DNA of 64,000 bases from Novosphingobium sp. AAP83. GTDB lineage: Bacteria; Pseudomonadota; Alphaproteobacteria; Sphingomonadales; Sphingomonadaceae. The translations under genes and the position numbers were made by a program. Below the pieces are notes generated by a model. It did not search any database and was not told the DNA's origin. It saw nothing but the letters and a program-made list of their open reading frames with translations. The stretch's first letter is position 1. Each line of letters starts with the position of its first letter. The DNA lies in the NCBI RefSeq assembly GCF_001295795.1, contig NZ_LJHY01000010.1, forward strand, positions 1 through 64,000, written 5' to 3'. Shown piece by piece: positions 8,119 to 14,788 of the stretch.

Positions 8119-8229
8119 CCACATGCCAGCGCGTTAGTCTGGCTGCACATCGAACCCACGGAGAGCGCCATGCTCGACGGCGAAGGTGAATGCCCACTGT
8201 CTCCCATCAGTGGCGGTGGGCATTTTTAT
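8119..8229 (+). ncRNA. Putative structured small RNA, copy A
   Basis: This element and copy B (8628..8735) share about 65 bases of similar sequence and the same predicted fold. Stem 1 is GCCAG 8125-8129 with CTGGC 8139-8143 around the loop CGCGTTAGT. Stem 2 is GAGC 8163-8166 with GCTC 8172-8175. A conserved ACGGCGAAGGT segment follows, then a Rho-independent terminator (ATGCCCAC 8190-8197 with GTGGGCAT 8216-8223, then TTTT). In copy B stem 1 has a compensating G-C to C-G change and stem 2 an A-U to G-U change, which supports RNA pairing. It may be a free RNA or the leader of the gene at 8254. No known RNA family was recognised. Confidence 0.6.
8190..8229 (+). terminator. Rho-independent terminator of RNA element A
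   Basis: An 8-bp stem (ATGCCCAC/GTGGGCAT) with a further inner pairing CACTG/CAGTG is followed by TTTTAT. It ends the RNA-like element before the ribosome site of the next gene, so it could also act as an attenuator. Confidence 0.75.
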
Positions 8230-8253
8230 ATCCACAATCTCAAGGAGGTCATT

Positions 8254-8613
8254 ATGCACCCACTCAATCGAAAATATCTGTTCACTAGGGCCCGTAATCG
8301 CAAAAGCTCGGGAAGTTTCGGCTACATCGTGATGTTCGAAACACAGAAAAATGCTTGCGGCTTCCACGTTATAGCTCGACCTGACGAGGCCCAATTCTTT
8401 AATATCTGGCAAGATGAATTCTGCAAAACAATGGACACAATTTACAATAAACGACGGACAATGTGGGGTCGTGTTCGACCTGTCAGAATTGCATTTATGA
8501 CATATTTCGAAGACCCGAGGCTTACCAATGAATACCACGCACTTTATTTTCATTGGTGGAAGACCAACAAGTTTAAGCACTTCTGCAACAATTACGTCGT
8601 GTTGAAGCTTTAA
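8254..8613 (+). CDS. Hypothetical 119-residue basic protein
   Basis: Start chosen at 8254 because AAGGAGG ends six bases upstream. The protein is basic and aromatic (MHPLNRKYLFTRARNRK, FFNIWQDEFCKTMDTIYNKRR, YHALYFHWWKTNKFKHF). I do not recognise a family; there is no signal peptide or transmembrane segment. It lies between the two structured RNA-like copies. The frame is open upstream to the ATG inside copy A at 8170, so a 147-residue form reading through the terminator is formally possible but less likely. A toxin-like or regulatory role can only be guessed from the context. Confidence 0.6.
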   Translation: MHPLNRKYLFTRARNRKSSGSFGYIVMFETQKNACGFHVIARPDEAQFFNIWQDEFCKTMDTIYNKRRTMWGRVRPVRIAFMTYFEDPRLTNEYHALYFHWWKTNKFKHFCNNYVVLKL

Positions 8614-8627
8614 TAGACCGACAAATG

Positions 8628-8735
8628 ACACATGCCACCGCGTTAGTGTGGCTATATAATACCCACGGAGGGCGTCATGCTCAACGGCGAAGGTTCGTAA
8701 ACGCTCTCACGGTTCGCCGTGGGGGCGTTTTCATT
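8628..8735 (+). ncRNA. Putative structured small RNA, copy B
   Basis: Second copy of the element at 8119. Stem 1 is GCCAC 8634-8638 with GTGGC 8648-8652 around the same nine-base loop CGCGTTAGT. Stem 2 is GGGC 8670-8673 with GCTC 8679-8682. The conserved ACGGCGAAGGT segment follows. Its terminator differs in sequence from copy A (AAACGC 8699-8704 with GCGTTT 8725-8730, then T-rich), yet occupies the same position. No forward gene follows, so this copy is better explained as a stand-alone RNA than as a leader. It also contains a seven-codon reading frame, MLNGEGS, behind a GGAGG. Confidence 0.6.
8699..8734 (+). terminator. Rho-independent terminator of RNA element B
   Basis: The stem AAACGC/GCGTTT continues inside with CACGG/CCGTG around a TTCG tetraloop and runs into TTTTC. 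A strong hairpin with no coding gene directly upstream other than the RNA-like element. Confidence 0.75.
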
Positions 8736-8742
8736 GTCAAAT

Positions 8743-8757
8743 TTCACTACTAGTGAG
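8743..8757. repeat. 15-bp direct repeat, right copy
   Basis: Exact second copy of the sequence at 3510-3524, just after the terminator of RNA element B. The stretch from here to 8913 shows no other feature. Confidence 0.4.
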
Positions 8758-8913
8758 CCAACCCATGAAGTTTTCTACATAGTTAATCTCATTCCACCTC
8801 ACTACACCGCTACACTCGTAGCCATTCGCGTCTGGTTTAGATCGACATGACAGCTCGTCAGCGTATGTGGGTAGAATGGAGGTCTGACCTGAAGACTGAG
8901 AGCAGATCGAAGA

Positions 8914-9132
8914 TCAGTTTGATCGTTGCTGTAAGGTTCCTGAATAGGAAATCCGTTTTGCGCGTTCCGCTGCTTTCCGCTGCTTCTGTTGATCCTTGAC
9001 CGATTGCAACGCCTGCTTGGCAGTATCAACCTGACGTTTTCTAGCAGCCACCATGGATTGCTCAGGTGTCATGGGTTTCTTGGGCTTGCGCGGTTTTCGC
9101 GGCTTGTTGGTGGCGAATTCATAAAATCTCAT
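8914..9132 (-). CDS. Small Lys/Arg/Pro-rich protein
   Basis: A 72-residue highly basic peptide starting MRFYEFATNKPRKPRKPKKP, then a helical segment rich in Q, K, R and A (TAKQALQSVKDQQKQRKAAERAK). The start at 9132 avoids overlap with the upstream reductase gene; no good ribosome site is visible. Low-complexity basic peptides beginning M(R/K)F-x-E-F are common in large tailed phages, so a phage origin is possible. It would be read with the Spx/ArsC-like gene as a two-gene unit. Function is unknown. Confidence 0.45.
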   Translation of the reverse strand: MRFYEFATNKPRKPRKPKKPMTPEQSMVAARKRQVDTAKQALQSVKDQQKQRKAAERAKRISYSGTLQQRSN

Positions 9133-9158
9133 ATTGTATTTATGCGGCAGCAGTCGAT

Positions 9159-9503
9159 CTATAGCACCTTTTCCCACTCATCAGCGTTGAAGCCCAGCAA
9201 GATGCCGCCGTCATATTCGACAATCGGGCGCTTTATGGCAGATGGATTTTCCATCATAATCGCAATAGCTTTCTCTATGTCCAAATCCGCTTTCACGTCG
9301 TCTGACAGCTTCTTGAACGTCGTCCCAGCGCGGTTCAGCACTTTCTCCCAACCAAATTTGTCGATCCAAATAGCTAGCTTGTCGGCGTCTGCCCCAGCTT
9401 TCTTGTAGTCGTGGAAGTTATAGGCAACGCCATGCTCACCAAGCCAGGTGCGAGCACGTTTGACAGTATCGCAGTTAGGAATCCCAAACACTATGGCGGC
9501 CAT
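9159..9503 (-). CDS. Spx/MgsR/ArsC-like reductase family protein, island copy
   Basis: A 114-residue protein of the ArsC-related YffB/Spx group. It has IPNCDTVKRARTWL with the single conserved cysteine at C11, then FHDYKKAG, LLNRAGTTFKKL and SAIKRPIVEYD, which covers the whole family fold (thioredoxin-like plus helical insert). Members act as thiol-dependent reductases or redox regulators; the substrate here is unknown. The start at 9503 (MAAIVFGIPNC) is chosen by alignment to the family; an ATG at 9533 adds residues without homology. Codon use is A+T-rich, unlike the truncated native copy 45 bases upstream that it appears to replace. Confidence 0.85.
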   Translation of the reverse strand: MAAIVFGIPNCDTVKRARTWLGEHGVAYNFHDYKKAGADADKLAIWIDKFGWEKVLNRAGTTFKKLSDDVKADLDIEKAIAIMMENPSAIKRPIVEYDGGILLGFNADEWEKVL

Positions 9504-9547
9504 TGCAATCCCTTTATTCTGTATAATTTTCAATAATTTAGGTCATT

Positions 9548-9613
9548 CTAGATTTTGTCTACAACCCTTGCATTCTGCTCGCAATTGGGGATGCCGTAAA
9601 CCGTGATGCTCAT
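9548..9613 (-). pseudogene. Truncated native Spx/ArsC-like reductase gene, 5' end
   Basis: A 21-codon frame begins [13 protein letters not shown], exactly the family N terminus including the C11 position, then leaves the family and stops at TAG 9550-9548. Its ATG overlaps the stop of the upstream monooxygenase-domain gene (ATGA), which shows it was once a coupled second gene of a chromosomal operon. The break falls close after the IPNC codons and is the likely insertion point of the island. The missing 3' part should lie at the other island end, outside this window. Confidence 0.7.
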
Positions 9614-9921
9614 GGAGTCTGCCTGTTGAAGTGGTGCACGCGCGAAGGGGTGCCTGCGTAGAGGGTATAGCTTTCGTAGTAGTCGGTGCGGCCTTTGGCT
9701 TGCATTTCGGCGTGTTCGGCCACGCGCCGCCAGGCAAGGGCTGCGTCCATATCCGCCCATTCTGACAGCGCGATGACTTCGCCATCGGTGGCGGTGTAGC
9801 TTTTGAAGCTGAGGAAGCCGGGTTGCGCGTGGGCGAGCGCCTCCATCTGCACCGCGTCAGCCGAATAGGCGGCGGCATCGATATCGGCGCGTTTGCGGTT
9901 TCGGAAGACGACGAGGTACAT
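9610..9921 (-). CDS. Antibiotic biosynthesis monooxygenase-domain protein
   Basis: A 103-residue protein with the dimeric alpha/beta-barrel (ABM) pattern: [48 protein letters not shown], then a helix [11 protein letters not shown] and a last strand [10 protein letters not shown]. Such proteins include small cofactor-free oxygenases and haem-degrading enzymes, but many members are uncharacterised and no specific residues settle the activity. It is the first core gene right of the island and is coupled to the broken reductase gene. Confidence 0.8.
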   Translation of the reverse strand: MYLVVFRNRKRADIDAAAYSADAVQMEALAHAQPGFLSFKSYTATDGEVIALSEWADMDAALAWRRVAEHAEMQAKGRTDYYESYTLYAGTPSRVHHFNRQTP

Positions 9922-9941
9922 GGGCGGAGCTTAGCGTGTCG

Positions 9942-10030
9942 GGCCACCGCCCCCAACCCCCTCCTCTGAAGAGGATGGGGCTTTTTTCTGCTCCCCCTCC
10001 TCTTCAGACGAGGGGGCCGGGGGGTGGTGT
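9942..10030. repeat. Large imperfect inverted repeat (GC-rich hairpin)
   Basis: Two arms of about 38 bases, each containing a run of C or G and CTGAAGAGG or its complement (9950-9984 and 9995-10030), face each other across a short T-rich centre. The hairpin lies between divergent genes 9610 and aroC. This looks like a dispersed palindromic intergenic element rather than a terminator of either gene. Confidence 0.6.
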
Positions 10031-10064
10031 TGCGTTTTCACCAATATTCGGACATTGCGCGCCC

Positions 10065-11132
10065 ATGAGCCTGAACAGTTTTGGTCACGTATTCCGTTTC
10101 ACCACCTGGGGCGAAAGCCACGGGCCGGCGCTGGGCGCTGTGGTTGATGGCTGCCCTCCCGGCCTTGCCTTGAGCGAGGCGGATATCCAGCCCTATCTCG
10201 ATGCGCGCCGCCCCGGCCAATCGCGCTTTACCACGCAGCGGCAAGAACCCGATCAGGTGCGCATCCTTTCGGGCGTGTTTGAAGGCAAGACCACCGGCAC
10301 GCCGATCAGCCTGATGATCGAGAATGTGGACCAGCGCTCGAAAGACTATGGCGATGTCGCCAAGGCCTATCGTCCCGGCCACGCCGACTATGCCTATGAC
10401 GCCAAGTACGGCTTTCGCGATTATCGTGGCGGCGGGCGATCTTCGGCGCGCGAAACCGCAGCGCGGGTGGCCGCCGGCGGCGTGGCGCGGCTGGTGATTC
10501 CGGAAGTTTCCATCCTTGGCTATGTCAGCGCGATTGGCGGCGATGCCATTGATATGGCGAACTTTGACGCAGCCGAAATCGGCAACAACCCGTTCTTCTG
10601 CCCTGATGCACAAGCCGCTGCCCGCTGGGAAAAGCTGGTGGATGACGCGCGCAAATCGGGTTCATCGCTGGGCGCGGTGGTGGAATGCGTGGCCACGGGC
10701 GTGCCTGCTGGCTGGGGCGCGCCGCTCTATGCCAAGCTTGATGCCGAACTGGCGCACGCGATGATGGGTATCAACGCGGTGAAGGGCGTGGAAATCGGCG
10801 ATGGCTTTGCCGCTGCGGCCAATACTGGCGAGGGCAATGCCGATCCGATGCGGCCGGGTGTAAACGCACCGGAGTTTACCGCCAACCATGCCGGCGGAAT
10901 CGCAGGTGGCATCTCCACCGGACAGCCGGTGCTGGTGCGCGTCGCGTTCAAGCCAACCTCTTCGATCCTCACACCCATGCCCACGATCACGCGTGAGGGC
11001 GAGGCGACCGAACTGTTCACCAAGGGCCGCCACGATCCGTGCGTGGGGATTCGCGGGGTGCCGGTGCTCGAAGCGATGATGGCGCTGGTGCTGGCGGATC
11101 AAAAGCTGCTCCACCGCGCGCAGTGCGGGTAA
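10065..11132 (+). CDS. aroC: Chorismate synthase
   Basis: This 355-residue cytoplasmic enzyme converts 5-enolpyruvylshikimate 3-phosphate to chorismate with reduced FMN, the last step of the shikimate pathway. The family signatures are present: [20 protein letters not shown] at the N terminus, the RYRG-type segment [20 protein letters not shown] in the middle, and [20 protein letters not shown] with the [12 protein letters not shown] block near the C terminus. The start at 10065 ([12 protein letters not shown]) matches the usual family N terminus; upstream in-frame ATGs lie in the palindromic repeat. It stands alone, with no other aromatic-amino-acid gene nearby. Confidence 0.97.
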   Translation: MSLNSFGHVFRFTTWGESHGPALGAVVDGCPPGLALSEADIQPYLDARRPGQSRFTTQRQEPDQVRILSGVFEGKTTGTPISLMIENVDQRSKDYGDVAKAYRPGHADYAYDAKYGFRDYRGGGRSSARETAARVAAGGVARLVIPEVSILGYVSAIGGDAIDMANFDAAEIGNNPFFCPDAQAAARWEKLVDDARKSGSSLGAVVECVATGVPAGWGAPLYAKLDAELAHAMMGINAVKGVEIGDGFAAAANTGEGNADPMRPGVNAPEFTANHAGGIAGGISTGQPVLVRVAFKPTSSILTPMPTITREGEATELFTKGRHDPCVGIRGVPVLEAMMALVLADQKLLHRAQCG

Positions 11133-11190
11133 GCCACAGGCTCCTCCGGTGTGGTTGGAGAGATAGTCCCTTCCGCGATAGGCAAGAGGG

Positions 11191-11362
11191 GTTCGCGCAG
11201 AGGCGCGGAGAAGAAGTCGAGACGCGGAGAGGTGTTGCGCTTGCGGCAACGCCGCTCATCAATCTTTGCCTTGCCCCTTACGCGATCGTTGATCGACAAA
11301 GGGGCCTTCGGCCCCCACAATCTCTCTGCGTCTCCCCTTCTTCTCTGCGCCTCTGCGTGAAA
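11191..11362. repeat. Palindromic intergenic repeat, copy 1
   Basis: About 40-base terminal arms (TTCGCGCAGAGGCGCGGAGA near 11192, and its near complement ending GCGTGAAAC near 11362) enclose about 90 bases with smaller hairpins. Two related elements occur at 15526 and 16509. The interior of this copy matches the reverse complement of the interior of copy 3, so the family has a defined internal sequence. No coding capacity. Confidence 0.85.
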
Positions 11363-11420
11363 CATTACAGCCTTTGATGCCCGCGCCGCAGGTTTGAATC
11401 GAGACATAGACGTTAAGGGT

Positions 11421-11511
11421 GACGACGGTCTGTCGGGATGCCATGCCCAAGGCTCACCCGCCGCACCACAAAGGTGGTTTGAAGCGCTTGGGTTTCGCGT
11501 GAAAGGTCGTT
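11421..11511 (+). promoter_or_regulatory. Predicted folded leader upstream of the symporter gene
   Basis: Three nested stems are seen: ACGAC 11422-11426 with GTCGT 11506-11510, CCCAAG 11446-11451 with CTTGGG 11487-11492, and CCAC 11466-11469 with GTGG near 11474-11477. The structure ends 36 bases before the TTG start of the symporter. It could be a regulatory leader or a small RNA. I recognise no known riboswitch class, and SRP, 6S and tmRNA hallmarks are absent. Confidence 0.35.
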
Positions 11512-11546
11512 AGTCTCAGCCGCAACATTCTTGCGGGAGCATTCCT

Positions 11547-12866
11547 TTGGCCAAGCGCCTCACCTTATACATCCTTGTCGGCATGGTGCTCGGCATCATC
11601 GTCGGTTACGCGCTCAACACCGGTTACGCCAAGGGCGATGCAACGCTGGCGTTCACCGCCGATACGCTGAAACTGCTGCCCGATGTGTTCCTGCGACTGA
11701 TCAAGATGATCGTGGCGCCGCTGGTGCTGGCCACCATCGTCACCGGCATTGCCAGCATGGGCGATAGCGCGGCGCTGGGCCGGATCGGCGGGCGTTCGCT
11801 GGCGTGGTTCGTCACGTTCAGCTTCGTTTCGATCACGCTGGGCCTGATCATGGTCAACCTGCTCAAGCCGGGTGTCGGCCTTGAACTGACGCCAACCGGC
11901 GATCTGGGCGAACTGGCGACGGGCGATTTCACCTTCCGCCACTTTGTGCTCTCGGTCTTCCCCGCCAGCCCTATTGAAGCGATGGCCAAGAACGATATTC
12001 TGCAAGTGCTGGTGTTCTCGCTTTTCGCTGGCATCGCGCTGTCTGCCGTGGGCGAAAAGGGTGCGCCTTTGGTGCGCGGGGCCGAGGCCTTGGCGCAAGT
12101 GATGCTGACGATCACCGGCTATGTCATGCGTTTTGCCCCGTTCGCGGTGTTCGGCGCAATCTCGTCGGTCATCGCGCTGCGCGGACTCGGCATCATCGTG
12201 ACATACGGCAAGCTGGTCGGATCGTTCTACCTCGCCATGCTGATCCTGTGGGCGATCCTGCTGGGCGCGGGTGCAATCTTCCTGCGCGGGCGCATCTTCA
12301 CGCTGATCCGCTATATCCGCGAGCCATTGCTGCTCGCCTATTCCACCGCGAGTTCCGAAGCTGCGCTGCCCAAGCTGTTCGAGCAGTTGGACCGCTTCGG
12401 CGTGCCACGCCGTATATCGGGCTTTGTCCTGCCGCTGGGCTATAGCTTCAACCTTGACGGGTCGATGATCTACACCAGCTTTGCCGCACTGTTTATCGCG
12501 CAGGCCTATGGCATCGAACTGCCGATCTCCAGCCAGATCGTGATGCTGCTGACGCTGATGGTCACGTCCAAAGGCATTGCCGGGGTGCCGCGCGCCAGCC
12601 TTGTGGTAATTGCCGCAACGCTCAACCAGTTTGGCCTGCCGGTCGAAGGCATCGCGCTGGTGCTGGGCGTCGACCACTTCCTCGACATGGGCCGCAGCGC
12701 CACCAACGTGGTGGGCAATGCGGTGGCAACATCGGTGATCACCAAATGGGAAGGCATGTTGCAACCACCGCTCGACCCCGATGCCGAACCGCCGGAAGCA
12801 CCTGCGCATACAGCCGCCGATGGGCGGGCGGGGCTGAACCTCGATCCGGTGAATTTCGAGGGCTAA
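11547..12866 (+). CDS. Dicarboxylate/amino acid:cation symporter (DAACS family)
   Basis: A 439-residue inner-membrane transporter of the GltP/DctA type. It opens with a hydrophobic segment (YILVGMVLGIIVGYAL) and carries the family blocks FLRLIKMIVAPLVLATIVTGIAS, the serine-rich re-entrant loop YSTASSEAALPKLFEQL, and the substrate region GYSFNLDGSMIY then MGRSATNVVGNAVA near the C terminus. Members take up C4-dicarboxylates, glutamate or aspartate with sodium or protons; the exact substrate cannot be read. The TTG start at 11547 follows GGGAG. A folded leader lies upstream, and a strong terminator separates it from the convergent lipoprotein gene. Confidence 0.93.
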   Translation: MAKRLTLYILVGMVLGIIVGYALNTGYAKGDATLAFTADTLKLLPDVFLRLIKMIVAPLVLATIVTGIASMGDSAALGRIGGRSLAWFVTFSFVSITLGLIMVNLLKPGVGLELTPTGDLGELATGDFTFRHFVLSVFPASPIEAMAKNDILQVLVFSLFAGIALSAVGEKGAPLVRGAEALAQVMLTITGYVMRFAPFAVFGAISSVIALRGLGIIVTYGKLVGSFYLAMLILWAILLGAGAIFLRGRIFTLIRYIREPLLLAYSTASSEAALPKLFEQLDRFGVPRRISGFVLPLGYSFNLDGSMIYTSFAALFIAQAYGIELPISSQIVMLLTLMVTSKGIAGVPRASLVVIAATLNQFGLPVEGIALVLGVDHFLDMGRSATNVVGNAVATSVITKWEGMLQPPLDPDAEPPEAPAHTAADGRAGLNLDPVNFEG

Positions 12867-12873
12867 CCCAAAA

Positions 12874-12912
12874 ATCCTCCCTGTTTTGCCGAAGGCCAAA
12901 CGGGGAGGAATT
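12874..12912. terminator. Bidirectional terminator
   Basis: TCCTCCC-TG-TTT pairs with AAA-CG-GGGAGGA around GCCGAAGGC. The stem sits between the converging symporter and lipoprotein genes and is flanked by A- and T-rich bases on both sides, so it can serve both strands. Confidence 0.8.
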
Positions 12913-12919
12913 TGACGCC

Positions 12920-13324
12920 TTACTTCACGAACTCAACCGGCGTGAACTGCCCTAACCCGCACGATCCGCGCGGCATGAAGCCGGGGCCACCCAGGTTGGC
13001 AAGGACCGTGATGATATCGACATTGCACACCTGGCTGAGCGATGTCGCATAAGTGAAGGTGCGTTCAAAGCCGAGGCCGTTGCAACGGCTGGGCAAACTA
13101 TTGCGATACCAGCGGTTGTTGCCGGTGCGGAAATCGATGGTGTGATCATCGCGGACGCGCGATTCACGGATCGACTGGATCGGGAGGCAAGTGACCGGGT
13201 CACCCACAACCTTGACCGCAGGGGTATCTTTGCTGTGACCACTGGTGTTTTGGCGTCCGCCGCCTTGCGCCGCGCATCCGGTGAGCGCTGCTGCGGTGAG
13301 GAGGGTAAAAGTCATGCGCTTCAT
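12920..13324 (-). CDS. Small lipoprotein, DUF6491-like
   Basis: A 134-residue exported protein. The N terminus MKRMTFTLLTAAALTGC is a lipoprotein signal with the lipid-anchored cysteine at C17. The mature part has CLPIQSIRESRVRDDHTIDF, YRNSLPSRCNGLGF and CNVDIITV, a pattern resembling DUF6491 proteins of sphingomonads. Its function is unknown; it should sit in the periplasm or outer-membrane inner leaflet. The start overlaps the nth stop by four bases, so it is translated with nth and dapB. Confidence 0.8.
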   Translation of the reverse strand: MKRMTFTLLTAAALTGCAAQGGGRQNTSGHSKDTPAVKVVGDPVTCLPIQSIRESRVRDDHTIDFRTGNNRWYRNSLPSRCNGLGFERTFTYATSLSQVCNVDIITVLANLGGPGFMPRGSCGLGQFTPVEFVK

Positions 13325-14022
13325 GTCATGCTCTCCTGCTTCTTGGCTACGCGCGGCTTTTTTGCCGCCACTGCCGGTTTCGCCCCCTTCTCCAGAACTT
13401 TGACCTTAAAAGCGCAAAGGTCAACCAGCGGGCAGTGCCAGCATTCGGGCGTACGCGCTTTACAGATATAGCGGCCGTGCAGGATCAGCCAGTGATGCGC
13501 GCCCACGCGGAATGGCTGGGGCACATGTTTCTCAAGCCCCTTCTCGACCGCCAGCACGGTTTTGCCCTTGGCAAGGCCGGTGCGGTTGCCAACACGGAAG
13601 ATGTGCGTATCGACCGCGAAGGTTTCCGCGCCAAACGCGCAGTTCATCACAACATTGGCAGTCTTGCGCCCCACGCCGGGCAGCGCGGTCAGCGCATCGC
13701 GATCTGCCGGAACCTCTCCGCCATGTTCGCGCACAAGGATTTCAGCCATCGCCATCACGTTCTTGGCCTTGGCATTGAACAGGCCGATGGTCTTGATGTG
13801 GCTTTTGAGGCCATCCTCGCCCAGATCGAGCATGTCTTGCGGCGTCTTCACTTGCGCAAACAGCTTGCGCGTCGCCTTGTTCACGCCAACGTCGGTTGCC
13901 TGTGCCGAAAGCGTCACCGCCACCAGCAACTGGTAGACATTGCCATATTCCAGCTCGGTCTCGGGCGATGGATTCGCCTCGGCCAGACGGCGGAAGAATT
14001 CGAAGACGTCCGCCTTTTTCAT
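13321..14022 (-). CDS. nth: Endonuclease III
   Basis: This 233-residue base-excision repair enzyme removes oxidised pyrimidines and nicks the abasic site. All key parts are visible: the helix-hairpin-helix LPGVGRKTANVV with catalytic K120, the catalytic aspartate D138 in VDTHIFRV, and the four [4Fe-4S] cysteines at C187, C194, C197 and C203. A lysine/alanine-rich tail of about 25 residues (KPAVAAKKPRVAKK) extends beyond the iron-sulfur loop. The start ATG overlaps the dapB stop (TGATG), and its own stop overlaps the lipoprotein start, giving a tight dapB-nth-lipoprotein operon. Confidence 0.96.
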   Translation of the reverse strand: MKKADVFEFFRRLAEANPSPETELEYGNVYQLLVAVTLSAQATDVGVNKATRKLFAQVKTPQDMLDLGEDGLKSHIKTIGLFNAKAKNVMAMAEILVREHGGEVPADRDALTALPGVGRKTANVVMNCAFGAETFAVDTHIFRVGNRTGLAKGKTVLAVEKGLEKHVPQPFRVGAHHWLILHGRYICKARTPECWHCPLVDLCAFKVKVLEKGAKPAVAAKKPRVAKKQESMT

Positions 14023-14762
14023 CAGAGGCCCAGAACGTCGGGCATGGTGTAACGTCCTGCATCACGGCCCAGCAGCCATTCCGCCGCGCGGACCGCGCCC
14101 TTGGCAAAGATACCGCGATTTTCCGCAAGGTGCGAGAAGGTCAGGCGTTCATTGTCGGCCAGAAAGTGGACCGAGTGATCGCCCGCTACGCTGCCACCGC
14201 GCAGGGAAGCAAAGCCGATGGTGCCCGCCTTGCGCGCGCCGGTGATGCCATCGCGCCCGCGTACGGCTTCGTCGGCCAGATGCACACCGCGCCCTTTGGC
14301 GGCAGCCTCACCCAGCAGCAGAGCCGTGCCCGATGGCGCGTCCACTTTCATACGGTGGTGCGTCTCGACGATCTCGATATCCCAATCCTCGCCCAAGCGC
14401 TGCGCCGCCTCTTGCACCAAGTGCGAAAGCAGCGTGACGCCCAGCGAGGTATTGCCGGTTTGCAGCACGGGAATGCTGACCGCTGCGGCATCGACCAGCC
14501 AGTGATGGCGCTCTTCCAAACCGGTGGTGCCGATCACGATGGGGATGCCCGCATGGATCGCCACATCCAGATTGAACTCCAGCGCGGCAGGCGCCGAGAA
14601 ATCGACCAGCACATCGCTGGCCTTGGCGAGCGCGAGCGGATCACCGCCCTTGTCGATGCCGCCGGCAAAGCTGTGCCCTGCCGCAATGATCGCGGCCTGC
14701 AACGCATTGCCCATTCGTCCAGCGCTGCCGATAATTCCGATTCGTGTTACGTCTTTGGTCAT
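14022..14762 (-). CDS. dapB: 4-hydroxy-tetrahydrodipicolinate reductase
   Basis: A 246-residue cytoplasmic enzyme of the diaminopimelate/lysine pathway that reduces hydroxy-tetrahydrodipicolinate with NAD(P)H. It has the nucleotide-binding loop IGIIGSAGRMG at the N terminus, the DFSAPAA segment, the catalytic block ETHHRMKVDAPSGTA in the middle and RGGSVAGDHSVHF in the C-terminal half. Length and order match the family. It is first in the operon with nth and diverges from the sirtuin gene across a 26-base gap, so the promoters must overlap. Confidence 0.97.
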   Translation of the reverse strand: MTKDVTRIGIIGSAGRMGNALQAAIIAAGHSFAGGIDKGGDPLALAKASDVLVDFSAPAALEFNLDVAIHAGIPIVIGTTGLEERHHWLVDAAAVSIPVLQTGNTSLGVTLLSHLVQEAAQRLGEDWDIEIVETHHRMKVDAPSGTALLLGEAAAKGRGVHLADEAVRGRDGITGARKAGTIGFASLRGGSVAGDHSVHFLADNERLTFSHLAENRGIFAKGAVRAAEWLLGRDAGRYTMPDVLGL

Positions 14763-14788
14763 TGCCTGTCCCTTGGTCGCTGTGCTTC

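Larger units (their letters stand above)
1..9580. mobile_element. Right part of an integrated genomic island
   Basis: This stretch is richer in A+T than the rest of the window and holds typical accessory genes: an McrC-type nuclease, a serine resolvase, a helicase-like protein, a ParB-like protein and several orphan proteins. Its right limit is placed where the native Spx/ArsC-like reductase gene breaks off after about 11 recognisable codons (9548..9613). To the right, base composition and gene content become those of a sphingomonad core chromosome. No integrase is seen, so it and the left end should lie before position 1. The base-composition judgement is by eye; the exact junction, between about 9545 and 9595, is inferred. 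Confidence 0.65.

Noticed and set aside
8119..8229. tRNA-like reading of RNA element A
   Set aside because: No cloverleaf, anticodon arm or TPsiC loop can be drawn; the two stems and the terminator fit a different structure.
11421..11511. 6S RNA, SRP RNA or known riboswitch in the symporter leader
   Set aside because: None of their hallmark loops (for example GGAAG of SRP RNA) or sizes fit; only a generic fold is seen.
11565..12899. Long open frame antisense to the symporter gene
   Set aside because: It mirrors the forward gene exactly, is rich in His, Arg and Gln as expected of a GC-rich complement, and has no recognisable domain.
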